Assembly (NCBI GenBank): GCA_025361625.1
Contig: JANYKL010000003.1
Location: forward strand, 1-41,106
Length of the DNA stretch: 41,106 bases
Direction of reading: 5' to 3'
Source of the DNA: Acidobacteriaceae bacterium
GTDB taxonomy: Bacteria; Acidobacteriota; Terriglobia; Terriglobales; Acidobacteriaceae
The notes under the pieces: generated by a model
What the model was told of the DNA's origin: nothing
What the model saw: the letters and a program-made list of their open reading frames with translations, nothing else
Databases searched by the model: none
Made by a program: the position numbers and the translations under genes
Shown: positions 32,850-41,106 of the stretch, one piece after another
How the letters are laid out: each line of letters opens with the position of its first letter
Numbering within the stretch: position 1 is the stretch's first letter

Positions 32850-34943
32850 ATGGCTGTCAGTGATCAGACGATTGCCGCCGGAACTGCACTCGATCAACTG
32901 TGTATCAACACGATTCGCACGCTTTCGATGGATGCGGTGCAGAAGGCAAACTCGGGGCATCCGGGGACGCCGATGGCGCTGGCTCCGGTGGCGTACAGTT
33001 TGTGGCAGCATTTTTTAAATTACGATCCGGAAGATCCTTCGTGGCCGAATCGCGATCGTTTCGTGCTCTCGAATGGGCATGCATCGATGCTGCTGTATTC
33101 GCTGATCCATCTTGCGGGAATTCATGATGTTGATAAGGAAGGGAACGTTCTTCCTGCTCCGTCCCTCACGCTCGATGACCTCAAGAATTTTCGGCAGATG
33201 GGCAGCAAGACTCCGGGGCATCCCGAATATCACCTGACTTCAGGAGTGGAGACGACGACGGGGCCGCTAGGTCAGGGCGTCGCTACGAGTGTCGGGATGG
33301 CGATTGCGGAGCGCTGGCTGGCATCGCATTTCAACCGTCCGGGCTTCGAACTTTTCAATTACAACGTCTGGGTTTTCTGCGGCGATGGCGACATGATGGA
33401 AGGGATTTCCAGCGAAGCGGCTTCTACGGCGGGACATCTGAAGCTTTCAAATCTCTGCTGGGTCTACGACAACAATAAAATCACGATCGAAGGCAAAACC
33501 GATCTCGCATTCGATGAAGACGTTGCGGCTCGCTTTCGAGCTTACGGATGGGACGTGACGCACGTTACGGACGCGAACGATCTGAACGCATTGAGCGAAG
33601 CCTACAAACATGCGCTGGGCGTGAATGACCGTCCGAAACTGATCATCGTCGACAGCCATATTGGATACGGCTCTCCGCACCGTCAGGATTCAAAAGAGGC
33701 GCACGGCGAGGCGCTTGGCGAGGAAGAAGTAAAGCTCACCAAGCGTTTCTACGGGTGGCCGGAGGATGCGAAGTTTCTTGTTCCGGATGGCGTTGCCGAT
33801 AGTTTTCGCAATGGAATGGGCAAGCGCGGACGGCAGTTGAATGGCAGGTGGAAAGAATTATTCGCGAAGTATAAAGCGGAACATTCGGAATTGGCGGCGC
33901 AGCTTGAACGCATGCAAAAATTCCAGCCGGCCGAGGGCTGGGACAAGGAGCTGCTTACATTTGCAGCGGACGCGAAGGGCTTGGCGACGCGCGACTCTTC
34001 TTCAAAAGTGTTGAATGCGATTGCGAAGAATCATCCCTGGTTGATGGGCGGAGCGGCTGATTTGTATCCATCGACCAAGACGCGGCTTACCTTCGACGGC
34101 GCGGGCGATTTCGAAGCGAATCACTTTGACGCGCGCAATTTTCATTTCGGCATTCGCGAGCATGCCATGGGCGCGATTGTGAACGGCATGGTGGTTTCGA
34201 AGCTGCGGGCTTACGGGTCGACATTTCTCATCTTCAGCGACTATATGAAGATGCCGATCCGGGTCTCGGCGATTATGGAAATTCCGTCGCTGTGGATCTT
34301 TACGCACGACTCGATTGGAGTTGGGGAAGACGGGCCGACGCACCAGCCGATCGAGCAGTTAATCACGCTGCGCGCGGTGCCGGGGCTGATTACGCTGCGT
34401 CCGGCGGACGCGAATGAAGTGGTCGAGGCGTGGAAGGTGATCATGTCGCTCACGACCGAACCGGCGGCGCTGGTGCTCACGCGGCAGGCTGTACCAACTT
34501 TCGATCGCACGAAGTACGCTGCCGCGGAGGGTGTGGCGCGTGGCGCATACATTCTCGCGGATGCGGAAGCGGGCGAGCCTCAAGTGATTCTTATGGCGAC
34601 GGGCAGCGAGGTCCAAATCTGCATCGAGGCATACGAGGCGCTCAAGAGCGAAGGGATCAAAGCGCGCGTGGTCAGCATGCCTTCGTGGGAATTGTTTGAA
34701 CATCAAGATGACGCGTATCGCGAAAAGGTGTTTCCTTCAGGCGTCACAGCGCGAGTTGCGGTCGAGCAGGCTTCGGTTCTGGGATGGGCTAAATACGCGG
34801 GAACCAAAGGGCGCATCATCGGCATGCACACGTTTGGCGCGTCAGCTCCGCTGAAAGATCTGCAAAAGAAATTCGGATTCAATTCGGACGCTATCGTGAA
34901 AGCCGCACGCGAACTTGTGGCCGCGAACAGCAAAGCAAAATAA
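32850..34943 (+). CDS. tkt: Transketolase
   Basis: This is a 697-residue enzyme. ATG 32850 is chosen over a TTG three bases upstream because AGGAG at 32839-32843 is well spaced. The thiamine-diphosphate site 'GDGDMMEGISSEAA...YDNNKITIEG' is complete; 'KANSGHPGTPMALAPVAYSL' and 'GPLGQGVATSVGMAIAE' in the N-terminal domain, and 'IGVGEDGPTHQPIEQL' and 'PAALVLTRQAVPTFDRT' in the pyrimidine and C-terminal domains, are typical. It transfers two-carbon units between sugar phosphates in the non-oxidative pentose-phosphate pathway. First gene of the tkt, tal-pgi, gnd, zwf, pgl run. Confidence 0.96.
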   Translation: MAVSDQTIAAGTALDQLCINTIRTLSMDAVQKANSGHPGTPMALAPVAYSLWQHFLNYDPEDPSWPNRDRFVLSNGHASMLLYSLIHLAGIHDVDKEGNVLPAPSLTLDDLKNFRQMGSKTPGHPEYHLTSGVETTTGPLGQGVATSVGMAIAERWLASHFNRPGFELFNYNVWVFCGDGDMMEGISSEAASTAGHLKLSNLCWVYDNNKITIEGKTDLAFDEDVAARFRAYGWDVTHVTDANDLNALSEAYKHALGVNDRPKLIIVDSHIGYGSPHRQDSKEAHGEALGEEEVKLTKRFYGWPEDAKFLVPDGVADSFRNGMGKRGRQLNGRWKELFAKYKAEHSELAAQLERMQKFQPAEGWDKELLTFAADAKGLATRDSSSKVLNAIAKNHPWLMGGAADLYPSTKTRLTFDGAGDFEANHFDARNFHFGIREHAMGAIVNGMVVSKLRAYGSTFLIFSDYMKMPIRVSAIMEIPSLWIFTHDSIGVGEDGPTHQPIEQLITLRAVPGLITLRPADANEVVEAWKVIMSLTTEPAALVLTRQAVPTFDRTKYAAAEGVARGAYILADAEAGEPQVILMATGSEVQICIEAYEALKSEGIKARVVSMPSWELFEHQDDAYREKVFPSGVTARVAVEQASVLGWAKYAGTKGRIIGMHTFGASAPLKDLQKKFGFNSDAIVKAARELVAANSKAK

Positions 34944-34956
34944 ACGGTTCGTATGT

Positions 34957-34974
34957 TCAGGCGACTCCGCCTGA
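34957..34974. repeat. Intercistronic hairpin between tkt and tal-pgi
   Basis: TCAGGCG (34957-34963) pairs perfectly with CGCCTGA (34968-34974) around the loop ACTC. There is no T tract, so it is not an intrinsic terminator; it may protect or attenuate the transcript. It ends 7 nt before the ribosome-binding site AGGAG of tal-pgi. Confidence 0.6.
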
Positions 34975-34990
34975 TTCAGTCAGGAGATTT

Positions 34991-37927
34991 ATGAATCCCG
35001 TAGGCACTCTCGAAAACGCCAAAGCGACCAATCCTCTTATTCAGCTTCATAATTTCGGCCAGTCGATCTGGCTTGATTACATCCGTCGCGATTTGATGGA
35101 AGGGGGCGAACTGAAGCGCCTCATTGAAGAAGACGGCCTTTTCGGCATGACGTCGAATCCGTCAATTTTTGAGAAGTCGATCGATGGCGGCCTGTATCAG
35201 GACTTTCTTGATTCGCTCGCCGATCGCCATGACCTTGACGCGAAGGGGCGCTACGAATTGCTTGCCATCCGCGACATTGAGGCGGCGGCCGACATTCTCG
35301 ACCCTGTCTACAAGAGCACGAAAAAGCGTGACGGCTATGTGAGCCTCGAAGTTTCACCATACCTTGCCCGCGATACGCAAGCGACGCTCGACGAAGCCCG
35401 GCGTCTGTGGAAGAGCGTGAAGCGGGACAACGTCATGATCAAGGTTCCGGGAACGGCTGAGGGCATTCCGGCGTTTCGTCAGTTGATCAGCGAAGGAATT
35501 AACGTCAACGTCACCTTATTGTTCGCGCAAAGCGTATATGAAGAAGTCGCCGCGGCCTACATCGACGGGCTGGACAAATTCGCTGCCTCCGGTGGAGATG
35601 TAAGCAAAGTCGCAAGCGTGGCGAGCTTTTTTATCAGCCGCATCGACGTGGCTGTCGACGCGCAAGTCAGCGAAAAACTGAAAACAGAAAAAGATGCGGG
35701 TCGAAAAGCGAAGCTAGAAGGCATCCTCGGGAAGGTCGCGATCGCTAATGGCAAGCTGACTTATGAGGCGTATCAGCGAATCTTTTCTTCTTCGAAGTGG
35801 AAGGCCCTGGCGGCAAAGGGCGCGCAGACGCAGCGCGTGCTCTGGGCGAGCACGAGCACCAAGAATCCGAAATACCGCGATGTGGTTTATGTCGAAGAAT
35901 TGATCGGGCCAGACACGGTGAACACCGTTCCTCCGGCCACGCTCGAAGCCTTCCGAGATCATGGTAAGCCGCGTCAAAGCCTGACCGAAGGCTTGGACGA
36001 AGCGCGCAAAACCATGGCGGACCTTGCTGGCGTGGGTATTGTGATGAAAGATGTCACGGACAAACTTACGGCCGATGGCGTCAAACTTTTTGCGGATGCT
36101 TTCGACAAGCTTCTGGCCGCGGTCGAAGGCAACACAAAGAAGAAGGACGCACCACGAATTAACAAGCAAACCGCATCGCTGCCTGCAAAACTCGATGAGG
36201 CCGTAAAAAAAAACCTTAATGAGTGGCGTGCAATCGGAAAAGTAAGCCTCTTGTGGAGGGGCGATGCAGCGCTTTGGACGGGCGAGGACGAAGCCAAGTG
36301 GTTAGGATGGCTCGGCATTGTCGATGAGCAGATCGCCCGCGCCTCTGACTTAACATTGTTGGCGGCTGACGTTAAGAAGGGTGCGTTCACCGACATTCTG
36401 TTGATGGGAATGGGCGGATCGAGTCTGTGCCCGGAGGTGCTGGCGCTGACCTTTCCGCAAACTGCGGGGTTCCCGCGGCTGCACATTCTTGACTCTACCG
36501 ATCCGGCGCAAATTCGAGCGGTCGAAAAGAAAATTGATTTAGGCAAGACGCTTTTTATTGTCTCCAGCAAATCTGGCAGCACGCTTGAGCCGAATATCTA
36601 CAAGCAATATTTCTTTGAGCGCGTGCAACAGACCGTAGGAGCGGACACGGCTGGAAGCCGCTTCATCGCGATCACCGACCCGGGCTCGAAGATGCAGCAA
36701 GTCGCCGAGCGTGACAAGTTTCGCAAGATTTTCTACGGCCTCCCGACCATTGGCGGGCGCTATTCCGCGCTCTCGAATTTTGGAATGGTCCCGGCGGCCG
36801 CGATGGGGCTTGATATCGACAGGTTTTTCAACGCCACAAAAGAAATGGTGATTGCCTGCGGCGCTTCAAACGCGGTGCCACAGAATCCGGGCGTCATGCT
36901 TGGGCTGATTATTGGTACAGCCGCACAGTCAGGCCGCGACAAGATCACAATCATCACTTCGCCCGGCATCTCGGACCTCGGGGCATGGCTTGAACAACTG
37001 ATTGCGGAGTCGACGGGCAAGCTTGGCAAGGGCATCATCCCGGTGGATCGGGAAACGCTCGGCGGGCCTGAGGTTTACGGCAATGACCGCATATTCGCTT
37101 ATCTGCAACTGGAGAGCGACGCGGCATCCGCGCAAGAGCAAGAAAGCAAGTTGGCGGCGCTCGAACATGCGGGGCATCCTGTAGTTCGCATCTCGGTTTC
37201 GGACGTCTACAGTCTGGGACAGGAATTTTTCCGCTGGGAGATTGCGACCGCGGTTGCCGGTTCGATTCTGGGGATCAACGCGTTCAACCAGCCCGATGTC
37301 GAAGCCAGCAAGATCGTCACGAAGAAGCTGACTTCGGAGTATGAAAGCAAGGGCGCGCTTCCAGCGGAGACGCCACTGGTGGATGAATCGGGAATGAAGC
37401 TTTTCACCGACGAGAGGAATGCGGCCGAACTTGCGCAGGCGGCGGGAGCAGCTTCGGGCAAATCTTCGGGCATGTCATCTGGCATGACGTCCGGCGGCAG
37501 GCTGACGAGTTATCTGCGCGCTCACCTCGCGCGTCTCGGTGAAAACGACTATTTCGGATTGCTCGCATATATCGAGATGAATGCGGCGCATGAAGCAGCA
37601 TTGCAGGAGCTGCGTATGGCTGTCCGCGATCGTAAACGGGTTGCGACATGTCTCGGCTTTGGCCCGCGCTTTCTGCACTCCACGGGACAGGCTTATAAAG
37701 GTGGGCCGAACAGCGGCGTATTCTTGCAAATCACGTGCGACGACGCCAACGACTTGCAGGTTCCGGGGCAGAAGTACACGTTCGGAGTTGTGAAGGCGGC
37801 GCAGGCTCGCGGCGACTTTCAAGTTCTCGCCGATCGCAAACGTCGCGCCTTGCGTGTGCATCTCGGCAAGGACGTACAAGCCGGTCTGGCGAAACTGACA
37901 GAGTTGGTGCGGCAAGTTTTGTCTTAA
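34991..37927 (+). CDS. tal-pgi: Bifunctional transaldolase / glucose-6-phosphate isomerase
   Basis: This is a 978-residue fusion. The N-terminal transaldolase half (about 1-390) has the Schiff-base lysine K151 in 'VMIKVPGTAEG', with 'GMTSNPSIFEKSI' and 'VASVASFFISRIDVAVD'. The C-terminal isomerase half has the phosphoglucose isomerase (SIS) motifs 'LMGMGGSSLCPEVLALTF', 'VSSKSGSTLEPNIYKQY' and 'GGRYSALSNFGMVPAAAMG'. The isomerase half belongs to the short, transaldolase-linked type. A Ser/Gly/Met-rich insertion ('GKSSGMSSGMTSGGRL') lies near residue 830. The fusion joins a non-oxidative pathway enzyme to the branch-point isomerase. ATG 34991 has AGGAG about 5 nt upstream. Such fusions are known in several phyla. 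Confidence 0.94.
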   Translation: MNPVGTLENAKATNPLIQLHNFGQSIWLDYIRRDLMEGGELKRLIEEDGLFGMTSNPSIFEKSIDGGLYQDFLDSLADRHDLDAKGRYELLAIRDIEAAADILDPVYKSTKKRDGYVSLEVSPYLARDTQATLDEARRLWKSVKRDNVMIKVPGTAEGIPAFRQLISEGINVNVTLLFAQSVYEEVAAAYIDGLDKFAASGGDVSKVASVASFFISRIDVAVDAQVSEKLKTEKDAGRKAKLEGILGKVAIANGKLTYEAYQRIFSSSKWKALAAKGAQTQRVLWASTSTKNPKYRDVVYVEELIGPDTVNTVPPATLEAFRDHGKPRQSLTEGLDEARKTMADLAGVGIVMKDVTDKLTADGVKLFADAFDKLLAAVEGNTKKKDAPRINKQTASLPAKLDEAVKKNLNEWRAIGKVSLLWRGDAALWTGEDEAKWLGWLGIVDEQIARASDLTLLAADVKKGAFTDILLMGMGGSSLCPEVLALTFPQTAGFPRLHILDSTDPAQIRAVEKKIDLGKTLFIVSSKSGSTLEPNIYKQYFFERVQQTVGADTAGSRFIAITDPGSKMQQVAERDKFRKIFYGLPTIGGRYSALSNFGMVPAAAMGLDIDRFFNATKEMVIACGASNAVPQNPGVMLGLIIGTAAQSGRDKITIITSPGISDLGAWLEQLIAESTGKLGKGIIPVDRETLGGPEVYGNDRIFAYLQLESDAASAQEQESKLAALEHAGHPVVRISVSDVYSLGQEFFRWEIATAVAGSILGINAFNQPDVEASKIVTKKLTSEYESKGALPAETPLVDESGMKLFTDERNAAELAQAAGAASGKSSGMSSGMTSGGRLTSYLRAHLARLGENDYFGLLAYIEMNAAHEAALQELRMAVRDRKRVATCLGFGPRFLHSTGQAYKGGPNSGVFLQITCDDANDLQVPGQKYTFGVVKAAQARGDFQVLADRKRRALRVHLGKDVQAGLAKLTELVRQVLS

Positions 37928-38031
37928 GCAGCGAGGGACGTATCTTAAAGTTCTAAATATTTGACCTAAGTATCGACAAGAATATCGCGGCACTTAAGCC
38001 GTAAGTAAGGCGCAAGCGGAAAGGAGCATGA

Positions 38032-39042
38032 ATGCAACTTGGAATGGTAGGACTGGGGCGCATGGGGGCGAACATGACGCGGCGCTTGATGCGGGGCGGG
38101 CACACGATGGTCGTCTCTGACCTGAGCGCCGACGCGGTCAAAGGGATCGCGGGCGAAGGGGCCACCGGCTCTTCTTCGCTTGATGATCTTGTCAGTAAGC
38201 TGAAAGCGCCGCGGGCGGTTTGGGTGATGGTGCCGTCCGGCGACGCGACGGAAAAAACGGTTCAGGCCTTGCTCTCTACGATGCAGGCGGGGGACACCAT
38301 CATTGATGGTGGGAATTCTTATTTTAAAGACGACGTTCGGCGGGCGCGACTGTGCGCGAACAAGGGCGTCCACTATGTCGATGTTGGCACCAGTGGCGGT
38401 GTTTGGGGTCTCGATCGCGGATACTGCATGATGATTGGCGGTCCGAAAGAAGCGGTCGAACGGCTTGATCCGATTTTCAAAACCCTGGCGCCTGGACGGG
38501 GCGACATCGCGCGCACTCCTGGCCGCGAGAAACTGAGCGGCAACGCAGGGGGCACATCTTCTGGAACATCGGAAGAAGGCTACATCCACTGCGGTCCATC
38601 GGGCAGCGGACACTTTGTAAAAATGGTGCACAACGGCATCGAATACGGGATCATGCAGGCATACGCGGAGGGCTTCGACATCTTCAAAAATGCCACCAGC
38701 AAAGAACTACCTGAAGAGATTCGTTACGATTTGAATCTGCCGGATATAGCGGAAGTGTGGCGGCGCGGCAGCGTGATCAGTTCGTGGTTACTGGACTTGA
38801 CGGCAATGGCGCTGCTCGAAAATCCAACGCTCTCGGAGTACAGCGGTTTCGTGCAGGACTCGGGCGAGGGGCGATGGACGATTCAAGCTGCGCTTGAAGA
38901 ATCGGTTCCGGCGGAAGTGCTGACGGCGGCGCTGTATACGCGTTTTCGCTCACGCCAGGAACACACTTTTGCGGAGAAGATGCTATCAGCCATGCGGCAA
39001 AAGTTTGGCGGACACGTTGAGCCCAAGAAGGCGGGCAAGTAG
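38032..39042 (+). CDS. gnd: 6-phosphogluconate dehydrogenase (decarboxylating)
   Basis: This is a 336-residue enzyme of the short (GndA-like) type. The N-terminal Rossmann fold is '[20 protein letters not shown]', the substrate loop '[20 protein letters not shown]' and the catalytic lysine region '[20 protein letters not shown]'. It oxidatively decarboxylates 6-phosphogluconate to ribulose-5-phosphate; cofactor preference cannot be told here. A Ser/Gly/Thr-rich stretch '[15 protein letters not shown]' (about residues 166-180) extends a loop. ATG 38032 is preceded by AAAGGAG. Confidence 0.95.
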   Translation: MQLGMVGLGRMGANMTRRLMRGGHTMVVSDLSADAVKGIAGEGATGSSSLDDLVSKLKAPRAVWVMVPSGDATEKTVQALLSTMQAGDTIIDGGNSYFKDDVRRARLCANKGVHYVDVGTSGGVWGLDRGYCMMIGGPKEAVERLDPIFKTLAPGRGDIARTPGREKLSGNAGGTSSGTSEEGYIHCGPSGSGHFVKMVHNGIEYGIMQAYAEGFDIFKNATSKELPEEIRYDLNLPDIAEVWRRGSVISSWLLDLTAMALLENPTLSEYSGFVQDSGEGRWTIQAALEESVPAEVLTAALYTRFRSRQEHTFAEKMLSAMRQKFGGHVEPKKAGK

Positions 39043-39146
39043 CAGGGCAGCACTGATTTTCTGACCTCGGCTTTTGATGCCGGCGTTTCAACATCGTATT
39101 TTTGGTCGGTATTTAATATCTTGGATTTTTCAGTCGAGGGCAATGG

Positions 39147-40685
39147 ATGGCTCACGCAGAAGTTCTGCCGGTAGCGACGAAGCGAATTGGCAAGGTTGGG
39201 GATCCCTGTGTCATGGTGATTTTCGGTTTTACGGGAGACCTGACGCGGCGGAAGCTGATACCCGCTCTATACAATCTGGCGTCGCAAAAATTATTGTCGA
39301 AAGAATTTGCGGTCATCGGTGTCGGTCGAAACCCGCTGAGCGACGAGGAGGCGCGAAGTAAAGTGGCGGAAGACTTCAAGAAATTCGCCACCGGAAAAGT
39401 CGATCCCGCATTGTGGGAAGACTTTCTTCGACGCATCAGCTACGTCAGCGGAGACTTCGACGATGCCGCGACCTACGACAAGCTGAAAGAGGCGCTCCCT
39501 AAGATCGACCAGGAGCACCACTCGCACGGCAATGTTTTTTTCTATCTCGCGACGGCCTCGAAATATTTCGGAGACATCGTCGAGCGTCTATCCAAAGTCG
39601 GCTTGATGGCCGAGGAGAATGGACACTGGCGGCGGGTCATCATTGAAAAACCATTCGGCCACGATCTTGACACCGCGAAGGCGCTCAACCAGCAGCTTTT
39701 GAAAGTGATCTCGGAACGGCAGATCTATCGCATCGATCATTATCTCGGCAAAGAAACCGTTCAAAACATTTTGGCCTTCCGCTTCGCGAATGGAATTTTC
39801 GAGCCTATCTGGAATCGCCGCTACATTGACCACGTGCAAATCTCGGTGGCTGAAACGGTGGGGGTGGAGCAGCGCGGGGATTACTACGACGGCGCCGGGG
39901 CGCTGCGCGACATGGTACCGAACCACATCATGCAGCTCATCAGCCTCTGCGCCATGGAGCCGCCTATTTCTTTCGAGGCGAACGCGGTTCGCGACGAGCA
40001 GGCGAAGATTCTGCATGCCATCCAGCCTTTCAGCAATGAAGATGTGTTGAGCAAGACGGTTCGCGGCCAGTACGGCGAGGGGATGATGGATGGGTCGAGC
40101 GTTCCTGCGTATCGTTCAGAGGAGGGCGTGCCTCCCGATTCGCGCACGGAGACATTCGTGGCCATGCGGCTGCTGATCGACAACTGGCGATGGGCGAGCG
40201 TCCCATTCTATTTGCGTACGGGCAAACGACTGCCGGGGCGCAACACTCATGTGGTGATCCAGTTTCGGCGCGCGCCTTTTATGCTGTTCCGCGAGACTCC
40301 GGTGGAGAACATGATGCCGAACCAACTGGTTTTGCATATCCAGCCGGAGGAAGGAATCTCACTGCGCTTTGCGGCGAAGGTTCCGGGGCCTTCGATGCAG
40401 CTTGGGGAAGTCAACATGGATTTCGAGTATGCCGATTATTTCGGTCAGACTCCGAATACGGGATACGAACGCCTGCTGCACGATTGCATGACGGGGGACG
40501 CAACCCTGTTTCAGCGCGCCGACATGGTTGAAGCGGGTTGGAGCATTGTGAATCCGGTGCTTGACGTCTGGAAGGCGCTTCCACCGCGCGATTTCCCCAA
40601 CTACGCCTCGGGAACTTGGGGTCCGAAAGAGGCGGATGAGTTGATGGAGCGCGATGGGCGGCGCTGGCGTAACTTCGATAATTAA
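39147..40685 (+). CDS. zwf: Glucose-6-phosphate 1-dehydrogenase
   Basis: This is a 512-residue enzyme. The coenzyme motif '[20 protein letters not shown]' and the active-site signature 'DHYLGKE' (197-203, D197, H198) are intact; '[15 protein letters not shown]' is the other conserved block. It makes 6-phosphogluconolactone and NAD(P)H, the entry reaction of the oxidative branch. ATG 39147 has GAGGG about 6 nt upstream. Downstream pgl starts 55 nt after the stop. Confidence 0.96.
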   Translation: MAHAEVLPVATKRIGKVGDPCVMVIFGFTGDLTRRKLIPALYNLASQKLLSKEFAVIGVGRNPLSDEEARSKVAEDFKKFATGKVDPALWEDFLRRISYVSGDFDDAATYDKLKEALPKIDQEHHSHGNVFFYLATASKYFGDIVERLSKVGLMAEENGHWRRVIIEKPFGHDLDTAKALNQQLLKVISERQIYRIDHYLGKETVQNILAFRFANGIFEPIWNRRYIDHVQISVAETVGVEQRGDYYDGAGALRDMVPNHIMQLISLCAMEPPISFEANAVRDEQAKILHAIQPFSNEDVLSKTVRGQYGEGMMDGSSVPAYRSEEGVPPDSRTETFVAMRLLIDNWRWASVPFYLRTGKRLPGRNTHVVIQFRRAPFMLFRETPVENMMPNQLVLHIQPEEGISLRFAAKVPGPSMQLGEVNMDFEYADYFGQTPNTGYERLLHDCMTGDATLFQRADMVEAGWSIVNPVLDVWKALPPRDFPNYASGTWGPKEADELMERDGRRWRNFDN

Positions 40686-40740
40686 ACGGCATTCGTGAGT
40701 ACAATTCGTAGTTACAAGTTGCCACAAGTTGCCGATTTCT

Positions 40741-41106
40741 ATGCCATCGAATCGCAGTGTTGAAGTCTTCCCTACCGCTTCGAATCTCTTTCACGCCGCT
40801 GCGGAAGAATTCATAAAAGTCGCGCGGACCGCGATCGGAGCGCAAGGGCGTTTCTCGGTTGCGCTGGCGGGAGGTTCGACTCCCGAAGGACTCTACGATC
40901 TTCTGGCAAAAAACTACACCGATTTCGCCTGGAATCGCGTCTTCCTGTTCTTTGGCGATGAGCGCCACGTTTCGCCGACTGACAAAGACAGCAACTACCG
41001 GATGGTGAATGAAACCCTGCTCTCGAAGATTCAAATTCCGAACGAAAATGTTTTTCGTAATCCGAGGCCGCAGCCGATGCATCCGGATTTTCCGCCAGGA
41101 TTCGAA
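40741..41106 (+). CDS. pgl: 6-phosphogluconolactonase, 3' end outside the window
   Basis: The frame from ATG 40741 is open to the window end (122 codons visible). It has the NagB/6PGL-fold motifs 'FSVALAGGSTPEGLYDLL' and 'VFLFFGDERHVSPTDKDSNY', with 'RMVNETLLSKI'. It hydrolyses 6-phosphogluconolactone, between Zwf and Gnd. The last ~16 visible residues are Pro-rich and do not follow the usual family pattern; with the sequence cut here this cannot be judged. It belongs to the operon. Confidence 0.85.
   Translation, partial: MPSNRSVEVFPTASNLFHAAAEEFIKVARTAIGAQGRFSVALAGGSTPEGLYDLLAKNYTDFAWNRVFLFFGDERHVSPTDKDSNYRMVNETLLSKIQIPNENVFRNPRPQPMHPDFPPGFE

Noticed and set aside
1-41106. CRISPR array, tRNA or rRNA genes, prophage or conjugation genes
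   Set aside because: Looked for and not seen; the tandem repeats present are too few and too closely spaced for CRISPR.

Overview
The window looks like a chromosomal segment of an Acidobacteriota bacterium (Terriglobia/Koribacter-like). This is inferred from gene content, not from a marker gene. Pointers are the futalosine menaquinone genes (mqnA, mqnC, mqnD), a transaldolase-glucose-6-phosphate isomerase fusion inside a pentose-phosphate cluster, secreted proteins with carboxypeptidase-regulatory repeats, an IPT lipoprotein, moderate-to-high GC, and frequent TTG/GTG starts with weak Shine-Dalgarno sequences. No rRNA, tRNA, CRISPR array or prophage was seen.

Layout. 1-20.9 kb is compact, intact, mostly housekeeping DNA: a TonB C-terminal protein (cut by the window edge), a secreted M48 peptidase, an IPT lipoprotein, a HAD hydrolase, a secreted M49-like peptidase, then a long minus-strand run (dprA, topA, a conserved hypothetical, a 54-residue membrane protein, bioY, mqnD). 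Plus-strand mqnA, a VTT membrane protein, mqnC, a carboxypeptidase-regulatory-repeat protein and a family 2 glycosyltransferase follow. A membrane GAF protein and a GAF/HD-GYP c-di-GMP phosphodiesterase are divergently transcribed.

20.9-32.8 kb is an accessory, repeat-rich and partly decaying region. It opens with repeat-laden non-coding DNA and a strong promoter for a two-gene AAA ATPase/subtilisin pair (IetAS-type, a family linked to plasmid incompatibility and anti-phage defence). Next comes a REP-associated tyrosine transposase (RAYT) bounded by inverted REP-like ends. It is broken by two exact tandem microduplications of 11 and 14 bp; deleting one copy of each restores a 184-residue frame. 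Several solo or partial copies of its end sequence are scattered over 6 kb. Between them lie a secreted SnoaL/DUF4440-type protein, an AT-richer DHFR-like gene that looks transferred, a frameshifted PAS histidine kinase, two tandem receiver proteins whose phospho-acceptor Asp is replaced by Glu and Asn, a small element with 15-bp inverted repeats, and a frameshifted APC permease.

32.8-41.1 kb is a co-directional pentose-phosphate operon: tkt, tal-pgi, gnd, zwf and pgl (cut by the window end). Together these cover the oxidative branch from glucose-6-phosphate to ribulose-5-phosphate and most of the non-oxidative branch.
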